DNA from: Streptomyces sp. cf386
GTDB taxonomy: Bacteria; Actinomycetota; Actinomycetes; Streptomycetales; Streptomycetaceae
Assembly (NCBI RefSeq): GCF_900103585.1
Contig: NZ_FNHV01000003.1
Location: 248,001 to 312,000 of the forward strand
DNA: 64,000 bases
Direction: 5' to 3'
Shown: positions 1 to 9,139 of the stretch, in pieces
Layout of the letters: every line of letters begins with the position of its first letter
Position numbering within the stretch: the stretch's first letter is position 1
Program-made: the position numbers and the translations under genes
Notes under the pieces: model-generated
What the model saw: the letters and a program-made list of their open reading frames with translations, nothing else
Databases searched by the model: none
Told to the model about the DNA's origin: nothing

Positions 1-215
1 GGGCGGTGTCCCTACATCGACTCGGGTCCAGCATCCATACCGCCGGGCGGTAACGCGGTGAAAGCCGAGGAAATACGACGGGAGGGCAGGTTTCGCCCGC
101 ACTCGCGCCGACTCCGGCACGAGACGTGGTACGCGCGGAGGCGGGCGCCGGACGAGCCGCTGACGTACCTCCTGCCGATCAGGTCCTGGACCGGCGCTGC
201 GCTCCTGGACCAGCG

Positions 216-1637
216 CTACGGCAGCACCCGGCACAACGCCTCCAACGCCCCCGCCCACGCATGATCCGGCGGCGTCCCGTACCCCACCACCAGCGCGTCC
301 ATGCGCTCCGTCGTCGTGGACTCGTGGCGGAAGGCGGTGAGGCCGTGGAGGGCCAGGCCCTGCCAGGTGGCTGCCTGGACCACGGACTGTTCCGTGCCGG
401 GTGGGAGGCGGAGGAGGACGTGGAGGCCGGCCGCGATGCCGGTGACGTTGAGGTGGGGGGCGTGGGTGGCGAGGGCCCGGACCAGGGCGTCGCGTCGGCG
501 GCGGTAGCGCAGGCGGGCGGCGCGGACGTGGCGGTCGTAGGCGCCGGACGTGAGGAACTCCGCCAGGGTCAGCTGGTCCAGCGCGCCGCAGGTGTCCACG
601 TGGCCCTTCGCCGCCGTCACCTCCTCCACCAGCGTCGGCGGCAGCACCATCCAGGCGAGGCGCAGGGCGGGGGCGAGGGACTTGCTGGCGGTGCCCAGGT
701 AGACGACGTGGTCGGGGTCCAGGCCTTGGAGCGCGCCGACGGGCTGGCGGTCGTAGCGGAACTCGCCGTCGTAGTCGTCCTCCAGGACCAGGCCGCCGGT
801 GCTGCTCGCCCAGTCCACCACCGTCGCCCGGCGGTCGCGGTGCAGGGGCATGCCCATGGGGAACTGGTGGGCGGGGGTGAGGAGGACTGCCGCTTCGTCC
901 GTCAACTCCCCCGGGTCCGTGCCGAGTTCGTCGAAGGGGAGAGGGGTCGTGGTCAGGTCCGCCGCCGTCAGTTGGTTCCAGTGCGGTGGCAGGCCGTACG
1001 ACTCCACCGCCACCGTCTCCGCGCCGCGCGCCCGCAGCACCCTGCCGAGCAGGTGCAGACCGTGCCCGAATCCCGCGCACACCACGATGCGCTCGGGGTC
1101 GGCGCGTACACCCCGCGCGCGGGAGAGGTAGCCGGCGAGGGCGGTGCGCAGTTCGGCCCGGCCGCGCGGGTCGCCGTAGCCGAAGACCTCGTGCGGGGCG
1201 GCGAGGAGGGCGCGGCGGGCCGCCTTGAGCCACTCCGTGCGGGGGAAGGAGGCGAGGTCCGGGGAGCCGGGGAGCAGGTCGTAGGCGGGGCGGGGACGGG
1301 GGCGGTGCGGGCGGGGTGGGGCGGTGACGTAGGGGGTGGTGGAGAGGGTGGCGGAGGTACGGGGTGAGCCCATCCCCCTCTCCGCCACCCGCGTCCCCGA
1401 CCCCTGGCGGGCCGTGAGCCAGCCCTCGGCGACCAGGTCGGTGTAGGCCTCGGCGACCGTGTTGCGGGCGATGCCCAGGTCGGCGGCGAGGGAGCGGGAG
1501 GACGGGAGTCGGGTGCCCGGGGCGAGGCGGCCGGTGCGGACGGCGTCGCGCAGGGCGTCGGTCAGGCCCCGGCGCAGGCCCGGACCGGCCGGTTCCAGGT
1601 GGAGGTCGATGCCCAAAGTGGCCCAAGGTTTCGGCAT
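216..1637 (-). CDS. MocR-family PLP-dependent transcriptional regulator
   Basis: The 473-residue protein has a GntR-type winged helix at about residues 18-85, with the recognition region SLAADLGIARNTVAEAY. A class I aminotransferase-like domain runs from about residue 120 to the end. The PLP-binding lysine is probably K319 in GTASKSLAPALR, and LEDDYDGEFRYD is typical of the MocR/PdxR/GabR group. Such proteins use the aminotransferase fold to sense a ligand. It is divergent from the AhpD-like genes, whose start is 48 bp away, so it probably controls them and itself. An 11-bp direct repeat in this region is a candidate operator. The effector cannot be read from the sequence. Confidence 0.93.
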   Translation of the reverse strand: MPKPWATLGIDLHLEPAGPGLRRGLTDALRDAVRTGRLAPGTRLPSSRSLAADLGIARNTVAEAYTDLVAEGWLTARQGSGTRVAERGMGSPRTSATLSTTPYVTAPPRPHRPRPRPAYDLLPGSPDLASFPRTEWLKAARRALLAAPHEVFGYGDPRGRAELRTALAGYLSRARGVRADPERIVVCAGFGHGLHLLGRVLRARGAETVAVESYGLPPHWNQLTAADLTTTPLPFDELGTDPGELTDEAAVLLTPAHQFPMGMPLHRDRRATVVDWASSTGGLVLEDDYDGEFRYDRQPVGALQGLDPDHVVYLGTASKSLAPALRLAWMVLPPTLVEEVTAAKGHVDTCGALDQLTLAEFLTSGAYDRHVRAARLRYRRRRDALVRALATHAPHLNVTGIAAGLHVLLRLPPGTEQSVVQAATWQGLALHGLTAFRHESTTTERMDALVVGYGTPPDHAWAGALEALCRVLP

Positions 1638-1649
1638 GAAAGTGGACCA
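1615..1649. promoter_or_regulatory. Direct repeat, candidate MocR operator
   Basis: AAAGTGGCCCA (1615-1625) and AAAGTGGACCA (1639-1649) differ by one base and start 24 bp apart, a little over two helical turns. They straddle the start of the MocR gene in the divergent region before the AhpD genes. MocR regulators often bind direct repeats. The first copy lies in MocR codons, so a chance match is possible. Confidence 0.4.
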
Positions 1650-1684
1650 TACTCCTGGGCTGCTTCGCTCCTAGGGTCGAGATC

Positions 1685-2221
1685 ATGACGACGACAACGA
1701 CAGCGACGACGGCAGCTGCCACAACCCAGACCACCGCCGCCGTGGAGTACGCCCCCGAACACCCCGCCCGGCTGAACTGGGCCGCACACGCCCCCGAGGT
1801 CTACCGGGCGATGATCCGGCTCGACGCGGCCGCCCGGAAGGGGCTGGAGGCCAAGCTGTACGAGCTGGTGAAGATCCGCGCCTCGCAGCTCAACCACTGC
1901 GCGTTCTGCCTCGACATGCACACCAAGGACGCGCTCGCTGCGGGCGAGAGCGTCGAGCGGATCGTGCAGCTCAGCGCCTGGGAGGAGTCCGCGCACTTCT
2001 ACACCCCCAAGGAGCTCGCGGCGATCGAGCTGACGGAGGCCGTGACCGTGCTGACGGACGGGTTCGTGCCCGACGAGGTGTACGCGAAGGCCGCCGCACA
2101 CTTCGAGGAGGCCGAGCTGGCGCAGCTCATCGCCGCGATCACGGTGATCAACGCGTGGAACCGGTTCGGCGTGACCTGCCGTATGGCACCGGGCCACTAC
2201 CAGCCGGGGCAGCACGCGTGA
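1685..2221 (+). CDS. Carboxymuconolactone decarboxylase/AhpD-family protein
   Basis: The 178-residue protein has the AhpD core: a helical domain with the redox pair in NHCAFCLDMH (C72 and C75). This family includes alkylhydroperoxidase-like disulfide reductases, so a peroxide- or thiol-linked role in the cytoplasm is likely; the substrate is unknown. The first 20 residues are almost all Thr and Ala, encoded by ACG/ACA/ACC runs, and are unlikely to be part of the fold. The stop overlaps the next gene's GTG start, so the two are translationally coupled. It is divergent from the MocR regulator. Confidence 0.9.
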   Translation: MTTTTTATTAAATTQTTAAVEYAPEHPARLNWAAHAPEVYRAMIRLDAAARKGLEAKLYELVKIRASQLNHCAFCLDMHTKDALAAGESVERIVQLSAWEESAHFYTPKELAAIELTEAVTVLTDGFVPDEVYAKAAAHFEEAELAQLIAAITVINAWNRFGVTCRMAPGHYQPGQHA

Positions 2222-2664
2222 CCGTCCGCACCCGGCTGCTCGACCCGGCGGTCGGCCAGGCCATGTCCAGGCTCAGCGCGACCGCCAAGAAGGGCCTCGG
2301 CGACCCGGCCCTCGCCGAGCTCGTGGTGATCCGCGCCTCGCAGCTCAACCACTGCGCGTTCTGCCTGGACATGCACCTCGACCTCGCCCGCGAGCACGGT
2401 GTCAGCGAGGCGCAGCTCGACCTGCTGGCCGCCTGGGAGGAGGCCGAGGACGTCTTCGACGAGCGGGAACGGGCCGCGCTCGCGCTGACCGAGGCGGTTA
2501 CGGTCCTGACGGACGGGTTCGTGCCCGACGAGGTGTACGCGCGTGCCGCCGCGCACTTCGACGACGTTCGACTCGCCCATCTGATCGGGCTGATCGTCGC
2601 CATCAACAGCTGGAACCGGGTGATGGTCGGCCGACGTATTCCACCAGGGGGACATACAGCGTGA
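2218..2664 (+). CDS. Second AhpD-family protein, tandem paralogue
   Basis: The 148-residue protein shares most of its core with the preceding gene, including RASQLNHCAFCLDMH (C46 and C49) and the tract VTVLTDGFVPDEVYA, so the pair arose by tandem duplication. The GTG at 2218 was chosen because it overlaps the upstream stop as GTGA; an upstream in-frame ATG would lie deep inside the first gene. It lacks the Thr-rich N-terminal tail of its neighbour. Its own stop overlaps the GTG of the next gene. AhpD proteins are often oligomers, so the two products could form mixed complexes; that is inference. Confidence 0.9.
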   Translation: MTVRTRLLDPAVGQAMSRLSATAKKGLGDPALAELVVIRASQLNHCAFCLDMHLDLAREHGVSEAQLDLLAAWEEAEDVFDERERAALALTEAVTVLTDGFVPDEVYARAAAHFDDVRLAHLIGLIVAINSWNRVMVGRRIPPGGHTA

Positions 2665-3458
2665 CCCAGCCCGTGACCGAGACCGTGACCGTGACCGAGA
2701 CCGTGACCAAGGTCGACACCTTCCGCGCACTCCACCGACGCCGCTCCCCCGACGACCCGCTCGTCCTGCCCGGCCCCTGGGACGCCGCCAGCGCCCGCGT
2801 CTTCGTCGAGGCCGGGTTCCCGGCGCTCGCCACGCCCAGCGCGGGGGTCGCCGCCTGTCTCGGGTACGAGGACGGGCAGACCCCGGCGGACGAGATGTTC
2901 GCGGCGGTCACGCGGATCGTCCGGGCCGTCGACGTGCCGGTGTCAGCGGACATCGAGGGCGGGTACGGGATCGCGCCCAAGGAACTCGTGGAGCGGCTGT
3001 TGGAGACGGGCGCCGTGGGCTGCAACCTGGAGGACTCCGCGGACGGGGTCCTCAAGGAGCCGCGCGCGCACGCCGAGTGGCTGGCCGAGGTGCGGCAGGC
3101 CGCCGGCGACCGGCTCGTCGTCAACGCCCGCATCGACACCTACATCCGGGGTGGCGCCGATCCCGGCGTCCGGGGCGGATCCGACCCCAAGCGGGCCGCC
3201 GAACAGGCCATCGAGCGGGCCGCGTTGTACGTCGCCGCGGGCGCCGACTGCGTGTATCCGATCGGCGCCCCCGTCGACGTACTGCCCCTGCTGCGGTCCG
3301 GGATCCAGGGGCCGATCAATGTGCACGGCACGGTCGCGGACGGCCCCTCGCCCACCGAACTCGGTGAACTCGGGGCCACCCGGATCACGTTCGGGCCGCA
3401 GCTCCAGCGCAGCGCCGCTCAGGCGCTGCGGGACATCGCGGCCGACCTCGCGAAGTGA
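2661..3458 (+). CDS. Isocitrate lyase/PEP mutase-family protein
   Basis: The 265-residue protein is a TIM-barrel enzyme of the isocitrate lyase/phosphoenolpyruvate mutase superfamily. Visible features are LPGPWDAASARVFVEAGF near the N terminus, VSADIEGGYG with the metal-binding Asp, and CNLEDS. The family cleaves or rearranges C-C or P-C bonds in 2-oxo or carboxyvinyl substrates; the true substrate here is unknown. The GTG start overlaps the previous stop (GTGA), making a three-gene operon. The first 17 codons are a run of GTGACC-like hexamers giving Val-Thr repeats. It converges on the transporter operon with only 3 bp between stops. Confidence 0.88.
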   Translation: MTQPVTETVTVTETVTKVDTFRALHRRRSPDDPLVLPGPWDAASARVFVEAGFPALATPSAGVAACLGYEDGQTPADEMFAAVTRIVRAVDVPVSADIEGGYGIAPKELVERLLETGAVGCNLEDSADGVLKEPRAHAEWLAEVRQAAGDRLVVNARIDTYIRGGADPGVRGGSDPKRAAEQAIERAALYVAAGADCVYPIGAPVDVLPLLRSGIQGPINVHGTVADGPSPTELGELGATRITFGPQLQRSAAQALRDIAADLAK

Positions 3459-3461
3459 CCG

Positions 3462-4436
3462 TCAGGACAGCCACGCCTTCCACGTGGACTCGTGGCTGTC
3501 CGCCCACTTCTTCGCCGCCTCGTCGGGCGACAGCTTCTGCTCGGCGATCATCAGGGAGACCTCGTTCTGGTCCTCGGTCGTCCACTTGAAGTTCTTCAGC
3601 AGGGCCGCCGCCTCGCCGCCGTTCTTGGCGAAGTCCGCGTTGAGGTACTTCTGCAGCGAGGTGTGCGGGTAGGCGCAGGCGACCTTCTCGGGGTCGGCGT
3701 CGCAGCCCTCCTTGTACTCCGGCAGCTTCACCTCGGTCATCGGGACCTTCTTGAACAGCCACTGGGGCTCGTACCAGTAGGTCAGGAAGGGCTTCTTCTC
3801 CTTGGCGAACTGCTTGATCTGCGTGATCTGCGCCGCCTCCGAACCGGCGAACACCACCTGGTAGTCCAGGTCCAGGTTGCTCACCAGCGCCTTGTCGTTG
3901 GTGACGTAGGAGGGCGAGCCGTCCATCAGCTGGCCCTTGCCACCGGACTCGGCGGTACGCATCCGGTCGGCGTACTTGTTCAGGTTCTTCCAGTCGGTGA
4001 CGTCCGGGTGCTCCTTGGCGAAGTACGTCGGGACGTACCAGCCGATGTGCCCGGTGACCCCGAGGTCGCCGCCGGGCACGATCGTCTTCTTGTCCTTGAC
4101 GTACCGCTGCTCCTCCTCCGGGTGGCCCCAGTCCTCCAGGAGGGCGTCGACCCGGCCCTGACTGAGCGCGTCCCAGGCGGGCACCTCGTCGATCTGGACG
4201 GTGTCGACGCGGTAGCCGAGCTCCTTCTCCAGCAGGTACTGGGCGACGGCCACGTTGGCCTGCGCGCCGACCCAGGACTGCACGGACAGTGTCACGGTCT
4301 TGGCGCCCTGGGCGTTCGCGTACGGCGAGGCCTGCTTGGTCATGTCGGCGGCGCCGCAGCCGGTCAGCAGGGCCAGCGAGGACACGCCGGCCACTACGGC
4401 AGACGTACGGATACGGATACCGATACGCATACGCAT
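3462..4436 (-). CDS. Glycine betaine ABC transporter substrate-binding lipoprotein
   Basis: The 324-residue protein has a lipoprotein signal peptide with lipobox LLTGCG (C27), so it should be anchored outside the membrane. The rest is an OpuAC-type betaine-binding fold: WVGAQANVAVAQYLLEKELG, VDALLEDWG and the aromatic-rich FLTYWYEPQWLF that would cage a quaternary ammonium group. It is last in the operon; the permease stop and this ATG are separated by one base (TGACATG), with GGGAGC upstream as ribosome site. The first ten codons are near-identical CGTATx hexamers (MRMRIGIRIR). It probably delivers glycine betaine or proline betaine to the adjacent permease. Confidence 0.93.
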   Translation of the reverse strand: MRMRIGIRIRTSAVVAGVSSLALLTGCGAADMTKQASPYANAQGAKTVTLSVQSWVGAQANVAVAQYLLEKELGYRVDTVQIDEVPAWDALSQGRVDALLEDWGHPEEEQRYVKDKKTIVPGGDLGVTGHIGWYVPTYFAKEHPDVTDWKNLNKYADRMRTAESGGKGQLMDGSPSYVTNDKALVSNLDLDYQVVFAGSEAAQITQIKQFAKEKKPFLTYWYEPQWLFKKVPMTEVKLPEYKEGCDADPEKVACAYPHTSLQKYLNADFAKNGGEAAALLKNFKWTTEDQNEVSLMIAEQKLSPDEAAKKWADSHESTWKAWLS

Positions 4437-4437
4437 G

Positions 4438-6387
4438 TCACGCTCCCTTCTTCGCGCGGCGTTCCGTCGGTTGCGTCACCCGGTCCAGCATCAGGCCGAG
4501 GCAGACGATCGCCGCGCCGGCCACCAGCCCGGTCGCCAGGTCGCCCTGGGCGAGGCCGAAGACAACCTCGTAGCCGAGCGCGCCACCGCCGACCAGGCCG
4601 CCGATGATGACGACGGCGAGGACCAGGACCACGCCCTGGTTGACGGCGAGCAGCAACGCCGGGCGGGCGAGCGGGAGTTGGACCTGGCGCAGCTGCTGGG
4701 CGGGGGTCGCGCCGAGCGAGCGGGACGATTCCAGGGCGGCCGGGTCGACCTGGCGCAGGCCCTGGGTGGTGATGCGGACGACGGCGGGCAGCGCGTAGAC
4801 GACGGCCGCGGCGACCGCGGGTGCGCGGCCCACGCCGAACAGGGCCACCACCGGGATCAGGTACACGAACTGCGGCATCGTCTGGAAGACGTCCAGGACG
4901 GGGCGCAGCAGGCGTTCGCAGCGGTCGCTGCGGGCGGCGGCGATGCCGATCGAGAAGCCCAGGACCAGGGTGACGGCCACGGCCGCCAGGACCTGGGAGA
5001 GCGTGTCGAGCGACGGGGTCCACACGCCGAGTACACCGATCGCGGCCATCGCCAGTACGGCGGTCAGCGCGGTGCGCCAGGTGCCGATCAGCCAGGCCAG
5101 CGCGGCGACGATCAGCAGGACCGACCACCAGGGCAGCCACTGGAGGCCGTCGCGCACGGGGTCGAGGACCCAGGTGGTGAAGTGGCCCGCCCAGTCGGCG
5201 GTGCCGCCGATGACGGGGACGCCGGAGTAGAGGTGGTCGGTCATCCAGTCGACGGCGCGGTTGACCGGGTCGGCGATGTTCACGGCCCAGGCGTCGGGCC
5301 AGTCGAGGCGGCCCGCGAGACGTGCGGCGACGGCGACGGCCACGGTGGCGATGAGGGCGTACAGCCAGCGCGCCCGGCCGTTCGGCTGCGGCTCCTCGCC
5401 GAGGCGTTCGCCCGCCGCGCCGGTCACGCGGTCCAGTACGACGGCGAGCAGCACGATCGGGATGCCGGCCGCGAGGGCCGCGCCGACGTCGACCGTGGCC
5501 AGGGCCTGGTAGACGCGGTCACCGAGGCCGCCGGCGCCGATGACCGACGCGATGACCGCCATGGACAGCGCCATCATGATCGTCTGGTTGAGGCCGAGCA
5601 GGAGTTCCTTGCGGGCCAGCGGGATCCGGGCGGTCAGCAGGCGCTGCCGCGCGGTGGTGCCGAGCGACTCGACGGCCTCCAGCACCTCCTTGTCCGCGCC
5701 GCGCAGGCCGAGGGCGGTGAGGCGGGCCATCGGCGGGGCCGCGTAGACGACGGTGGCCAGGACGGCGGCGGGCACGCCGATGCCGAAGACCAGGACGACG
5801 GGGAGCAGGTAGGCGAAGGCCGGGAGCACCTGCATGGTGTCCAGGACGGGGCGCAGCATCCGGTCCATACGGTCGGACAGCCCGGCGGCGAGGCCCAGCA
5901 CCACGCCCACGACGACCGAGGCGAGGACCGCCACGACCATCAGCGCGAGGGTCTGCATGGTCGGGATCCACATACCGAGGAACCCGCAGGCCAGGAAGGC
6001 GGCGGCCGTACCGGCGGCGAGGCGCGGGCCCGCGACGCGCCAGGCGATCAGGGACGCGGCGGCGGTGACGCCCGCCCATCCGGCCGCGAGCAGCACCAGG
6101 TAGACGGCGCGTACGGAGATCACGACCGCGTTGCTGATGTGCCCGAAGAAGTAGAGGAACAGCGGGTGGCTGTCCCGGTTGTCGATGATCCAGGTGCTGG
6201 CGTTGGTGAGCGGCTCGGTGACGTCGACGGTCAGCGCGGCCGGCCAGGTGCCGCTCGCCCAGCGGGCGTTGGCCAGCGGGACGAGGATCGCGGCGACGAG
6301 GGCGAGCAGCAGGAGCTTGCGAGCGGCCGGGCGTTTGAGGAAGCCGGGCAGGGCGGCGCGCGGGGCGGCGGCGGTGACGGTGGCCAT
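4438..6387 (-). CDS. Glycine betaine ABC permease, two fused permease domains
   Basis: The 649-residue protein holds two copies of the binding-protein-dependent permease domain, at about residues 95-290 and 430-630. Each carries the EAA-type loop that contacts the ATPase: one near EAVESLGTTARQRLL, the other near ESSRSLGATPAQQLR. Most OpuA/ProW systems use one permease chain as a dimer, so this looks like a covalent dimer. ATG 6387 was preferred to the adjacent GTG 6390 because AAGGAGG lies 7 bp upstream. It overlaps the ATPase stop by one base (TGATG). Confidence 0.92.
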   Translation of the reverse strand: MATVTAAAPRAALPGFLKRPAARKLLLLALVAAILVPLANARWASGTWPAALTVDVTEPLTNASTWIIDNRDSHPLFLYFFGHISNAVVISVRAVYLVLLAAGWAGVTAAASLIAWRVAGPRLAAGTAAAFLACGFLGMWIPTMQTLALMVVAVLASVVVGVVLGLAAGLSDRMDRMLRPVLDTMQVLPAFAYLLPVVLVFGIGVPAAVLATVVYAAPPMARLTALGLRGADKEVLEAVESLGTTARQRLLTARIPLARKELLLGLNQTIMMALSMAVIASVIGAGGLGDRVYQALATVDVGAALAAGIPIVLLAVVLDRVTGAAGERLGEEPQPNGRARWLYALIATVAVAVAARLAGRLDWPDAWAVNIADPVNRAVDWMTDHLYSGVPVIGGTADWAGHFTTWVLDPVRDGLQWLPWWSVLLIVAALAWLIGTWRTALTAVLAMAAIGVLGVWTPSLDTLSQVLAAVAVTLVLGFSIGIAAARSDRCERLLRPVLDVFQTMPQFVYLIPVVALFGVGRAPAVAAAVVYALPAVVRITTQGLRQVDPAALESSRSLGATPAQQLRQVQLPLARPALLLAVNQGVVLVLAVVIIGGLVGGGALGYEVVFGLAQGDLATGLVAGAAIVCLGLMLDRVTQPTERRAKKGA

Positions 6388-7544
6388 CACGCGACCTCCT
6401 TGGGCTGCTCCGTCCCCGCTATGACTGGCTGCTCCGTCCCCGCCACGACGCCGAGAAGCCGCTCGTGGTCGACCACCCCGAGACAGCGTCCGCCCTCCAT
6501 GACCCGGGCCGGCGCACCGCTGCGCGCCACGGCCTCGATCGCCTCGGACACCGTGGCGTCCGGCGCGAGGGCCGGGCCGTTGCCGGCCTCGTCCGCCGAC
6601 GCGGCGCGCATGGCCGTACGGACCGTCATGACCTGCTCACGGGGGACGTCGCGGACGAACTCGCGGACGTAGTCGTCGGCCGGGGAGCCCACGATCTCCT
6701 CCGGGGTGCCCAGCTGGACCACGGCGCCGTCACGCATCAGGGCGATGCGGTCGCCGAGCTTGAGGGCCTCGCTGAGGTCATGGGTGATGAAGACCATCGT
6801 GCGGCCCTCCTCGCGGTGCAGGCGCACGACCTCCTCCTGCATGTCGCGCCGGATCAGCGGGTCGAGCGCGCTGAAGGGCTCGTCGAAGAGCAGGACCTCG
6901 GGGTCCACCGCGAGCGCCCGCGCGAGGCCGACGCGCTGGCGCTGGCCGCCGGACAGCTGGCCGGGCCTGCGCTGCTCCATGCCCTCCAGGCCGACCTTGG
7001 CGACGACCTGGGCGGCCCGCTCACGGCGCTCCGCCTTGCCGACGCCCTGGATCTCCAGGCCGTACGCCACGTTGTCGAGGACCGTGCGGTGCGGGAGCAG
7101 GCCGAAGTGCTGGAAGACCATCGCGGCGCGGTGCCGGCGCAGTTCGCGCAGGCGGGTCTTGTCCATGGCGCGGACGTCCTCGCCGTCGATGGCGATGGTG
7201 CCGGCCGTCGGTTCTATGAGGCGGGTCAGACAGCGGACCAGGGTGGACTTGCCCGAGCCGGACAGGCCCATCACCACGAAGACCTCGCCCTTGCGGACGT
7301 CGAAGGACACGTCGCGGACGGCCGCCGTGCAGCCGGTGCGGGTGCGCAGTTCGGCGGGCGTGAGCGCGGTCAGCTCGGGGTCGGCGGGTATGCGGTCCGC
7401 CTTGGGGCCGAAGACCTTCCACAGGCCCTCGACGGAGAAGACCGGCGTGGTCGGGGGCTTTCGGGTCTCGGGCGTCGCGCTCTCGGGCGTCGTGCTGTCG
7501 GTCGTCGTGCTCTGGTTCGTCATTGCCTTGGGCGTCGTACTCAT
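6387..7544 (-). CDS. Glycine betaine/proline ABC transporter ATPase
   Basis: The 385-residue ATPase shows Walker [10 protein letters not shown], signature [16 protein letters not shown], Walker [14 protein letters not shown] and the switch His in FITHDL. The C-terminal 100 residues are CBS-like ([21 protein letters not shown]), as in OpuAA/ProV ATPases that sense ionic strength. The first 35 residues are Thr/Ser/Pro-rich and probably disordered. ATG 7544 overlaps the GMC oxidoreductase stop (TGATG) with GGAGG 9 bp upstream; GTG 7547 is an alternative. It energises uptake of glycine betaine through the downstream permease. Confidence 0.94.
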   Translation of the reverse strand: MSTTPKAMTNQSTTTDSTTPESATPETRKPPTTPVFSVEGLWKVFGPKADRIPADPELTALTPAELRTRTGCTAAVRDVSFDVRKGEVFVVMGLSGSGKSTLVRCLTRLIEPTAGTIAIDGEDVRAMDKTRLRELRRHRAAMVFQHFGLLPHRTVLDNVAYGLEIQGVGKAERRERAAQVVAKVGLEGMEQRRPGQLSGGQRQRVGLARALAVDPEVLLFDEPFSALDPLIRRDMQEEVVRLHREEGRTMVFITHDLSEALKLGDRIALMRDGAVVQLGTPEEIVGSPADDYVREFVRDVPREQVMTVRTAMRAASADEAGNGPALAPDATVSEAIEAVARSGAPARVMEGGRCLGVVDHERLLGVVAGTEQPVIAGTEQPKEVA

Positions 7545-9073
7545 CACGCCTCACCTCCGATCAGTTCGACGGCCTTCTCCCCGACCATGAGCACCCCGAT
7601 CATCGGGTTCACGGCGGTCATCGTCGGGAAGACGGAGGCGTCGGCGATACGTATGCCGTCCAGGCCGCGGATCCTCAACTGCGGGTCTACTACGGCCAGT
7701 TGGTCGTCAACGGCACCCATTCGGCAGGTGCCGGCCGGGTGGTACACGGTGTGCGCGACCTTGCGCGCGTACTCGCTCAGCTCCTCGTCGCCCGTGACCT
7801 CCGGGCCCGGGCACACCTCGCGCTTCAGCCAGCTCGCCAGCGGCTCGGTCGCGGCGATCTCGCGGGCGATCCTGATCCCGTCGACGAGGGTCTGGCCGTC
7901 GTAGTCGTCCTCGTCGGTGAAGTAGCGGAAGTCCAGCGCGGGCTTCACGGACGGGTCGGCGCTGGTCAGGTACAGCCGGCCGCGGCTCCTCGGCTTGGGG
8001 ATGTTCGGGGTCATCGAGACGCCGAACTCCGGCCGCCGGTAGCCGAGGCGCTCCGGGTTGTCCGTGAACGGGACCTGGTAGAAGTGGAACATCAGGTCGG
8101 GGCCCTGGTGTTCGGGGTCGCGGCGGACGAAAAGGCCCGCGTCGGAGTCCATCGCGGAGTTCTCGGGGATCGGGCCGTGGGTCTCCCAGACGATCACCGA
8201 CTCCGGGTGGTCGAGCAGGTTCTCGCCGACGCCCGGCAGGTCGTGCACGACGGGGATGCCGAGCGCCTCCAGGTCGTCCCTGGGGCCGATGCCGGAGTGC
8301 AGCAGCAGGCGGGGCGAGTCGACGGCGCCCGCACACAGGACCACCTCGCGCCGGGCGCGGATCAGCTGTTCCTCGCCGTCCTTGGTGCGCACATGCACGC
8401 CCTCGGCGTGCGTGCCGTCGAGCTCCAGCCGGTACGCCCAGGTCTCCAGCAGGACGGTGAGGTTCTCGCGCTCGTCCATCACCGGGTGCAGATACGCCAC
8501 CGACGCCGACGAACGCTTGTTGTTCTCGGGGTGGTAGGCGAGGTCGAAGAAGCCGACGCCCTCGGTGAAGGGCTGCTTGTTGAAGCCCTCGACGCACGGG
8601 ACGTCGAGCGCGCTCTGCGCCGCGTCGACGAAGTCACGGGCGATGGCGTTCCGGTCCTGCTCGTCGACCGGGACGATGTTGTTCAGCAGCCGGGCGAAGT
8701 ACGCCTCCATCGGCACCGCGCCCCAGCCCTTGGCGCCGGCCTCCTCCCACTCGTCCCAGTCGGACGGCAGCGGCTTGAAGGCGATCAGGGTGTTGTGCGA
8801 GGAGCAGCCGCCCAGGACGCGGGCCCGGCTGTGCCGGATGTGCGAGTTGCCGCGCGGCTGCTCGGTCGTCGGGTAGTCGTAGTCCAGCTCACCGCCGAGC
8901 AGGCCCATCCAGCGGCGCAGCGTCAGCACGTCGTCGCGTCCCACATCGCTCGGGCCGCCCTCGATGACGGCGACGGTGACGTCGGGGTTCTCGGTGAGAC
9001 GGGAGGCGATGACGGAGCCTGCGGTGCCGCCGCCTATGACGACGTAGTCGTACTCGTGGGTCTTCTCGGGCAT
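7544..9073 (-). CDS. betA: GMC oxidoreductase, choline dehydrogenase-like
   Basis: The 509-residue flavoprotein starts with the FAD-binding motif [19 protein letters not shown]. It has the GMC signature [16 protein letters not shown], the second signature [16 protein letters not shown] and the C-terminal active-site segment HPAGTCRMG. Choline dehydrogenases oxidise choline to betaine aldehyde, and the aldehyde dehydrogenase gene beside it makes that substrate likely. ATG 9073 was chosen over TTG 9088 because GGAG is 9 bp upstream of it. Other GMC alcohol oxidases share these motifs, so the choline assignment rests largely on context. Confidence 0.88.
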   Translation of the reverse strand: MPEKTHEYDYVVIGGGTAGSVIASRLTENPDVTVAVIEGGPSDVGRDDVLTLRRWMGLLGGELDYDYPTTEQPRGNSHIRHSRARVLGGCSSHNTLIAFKPLPSDWDEWEEAGAKGWGAVPMEAYFARLLNNIVPVDEQDRNAIARDFVDAAQSALDVPCVEGFNKQPFTEGVGFFDLAYHPENNKRSSASVAYLHPVMDERENLTVLLETWAYRLELDGTHAEGVHVRTKDGEEQLIRARREVVLCAGAVDSPRLLLHSGIGPRDDLEALGIPVVHDLPGVGENLLDHPESVIVWETHGPIPENSAMDSDAGLFVRRDPEHQGPDLMFHFYQVPFTDNPERLGYRRPEFGVSMTPNIPKPRSRGRLYLTSADPSVKPALDFRYFTDEDDYDGQTLVDGIRIAREIAATEPLASWLKREVCPGPEVTGDEELSEYARKVAHTVYHPAGTCRMGAVDDQLAVVDPQLRIRGLDGIRIADASVFPTMTAVNPMIGVLMVGEKAVELIGGEA

Positions 9074-9139
9074 CGGGTGGTACTCCAAGGGGGGGTGATC
9101 AGGGCTGACTTGGGCGGACGGGGTCCGGGGTCGGTCGGG

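Noticed and set aside
1..215. Short plus-strand frame from 58 as a gene
   Set aside because: It is Arg-rich, has no ribosome site and runs into the antisense of the MocR gene.
4255..6672. 805-codon plus-strand frame over the permease
   Set aside because: It lies opposite a permease with clear membrane segments and has shadow composition (Asp/Gly/Arg/His-rich) with no domain.
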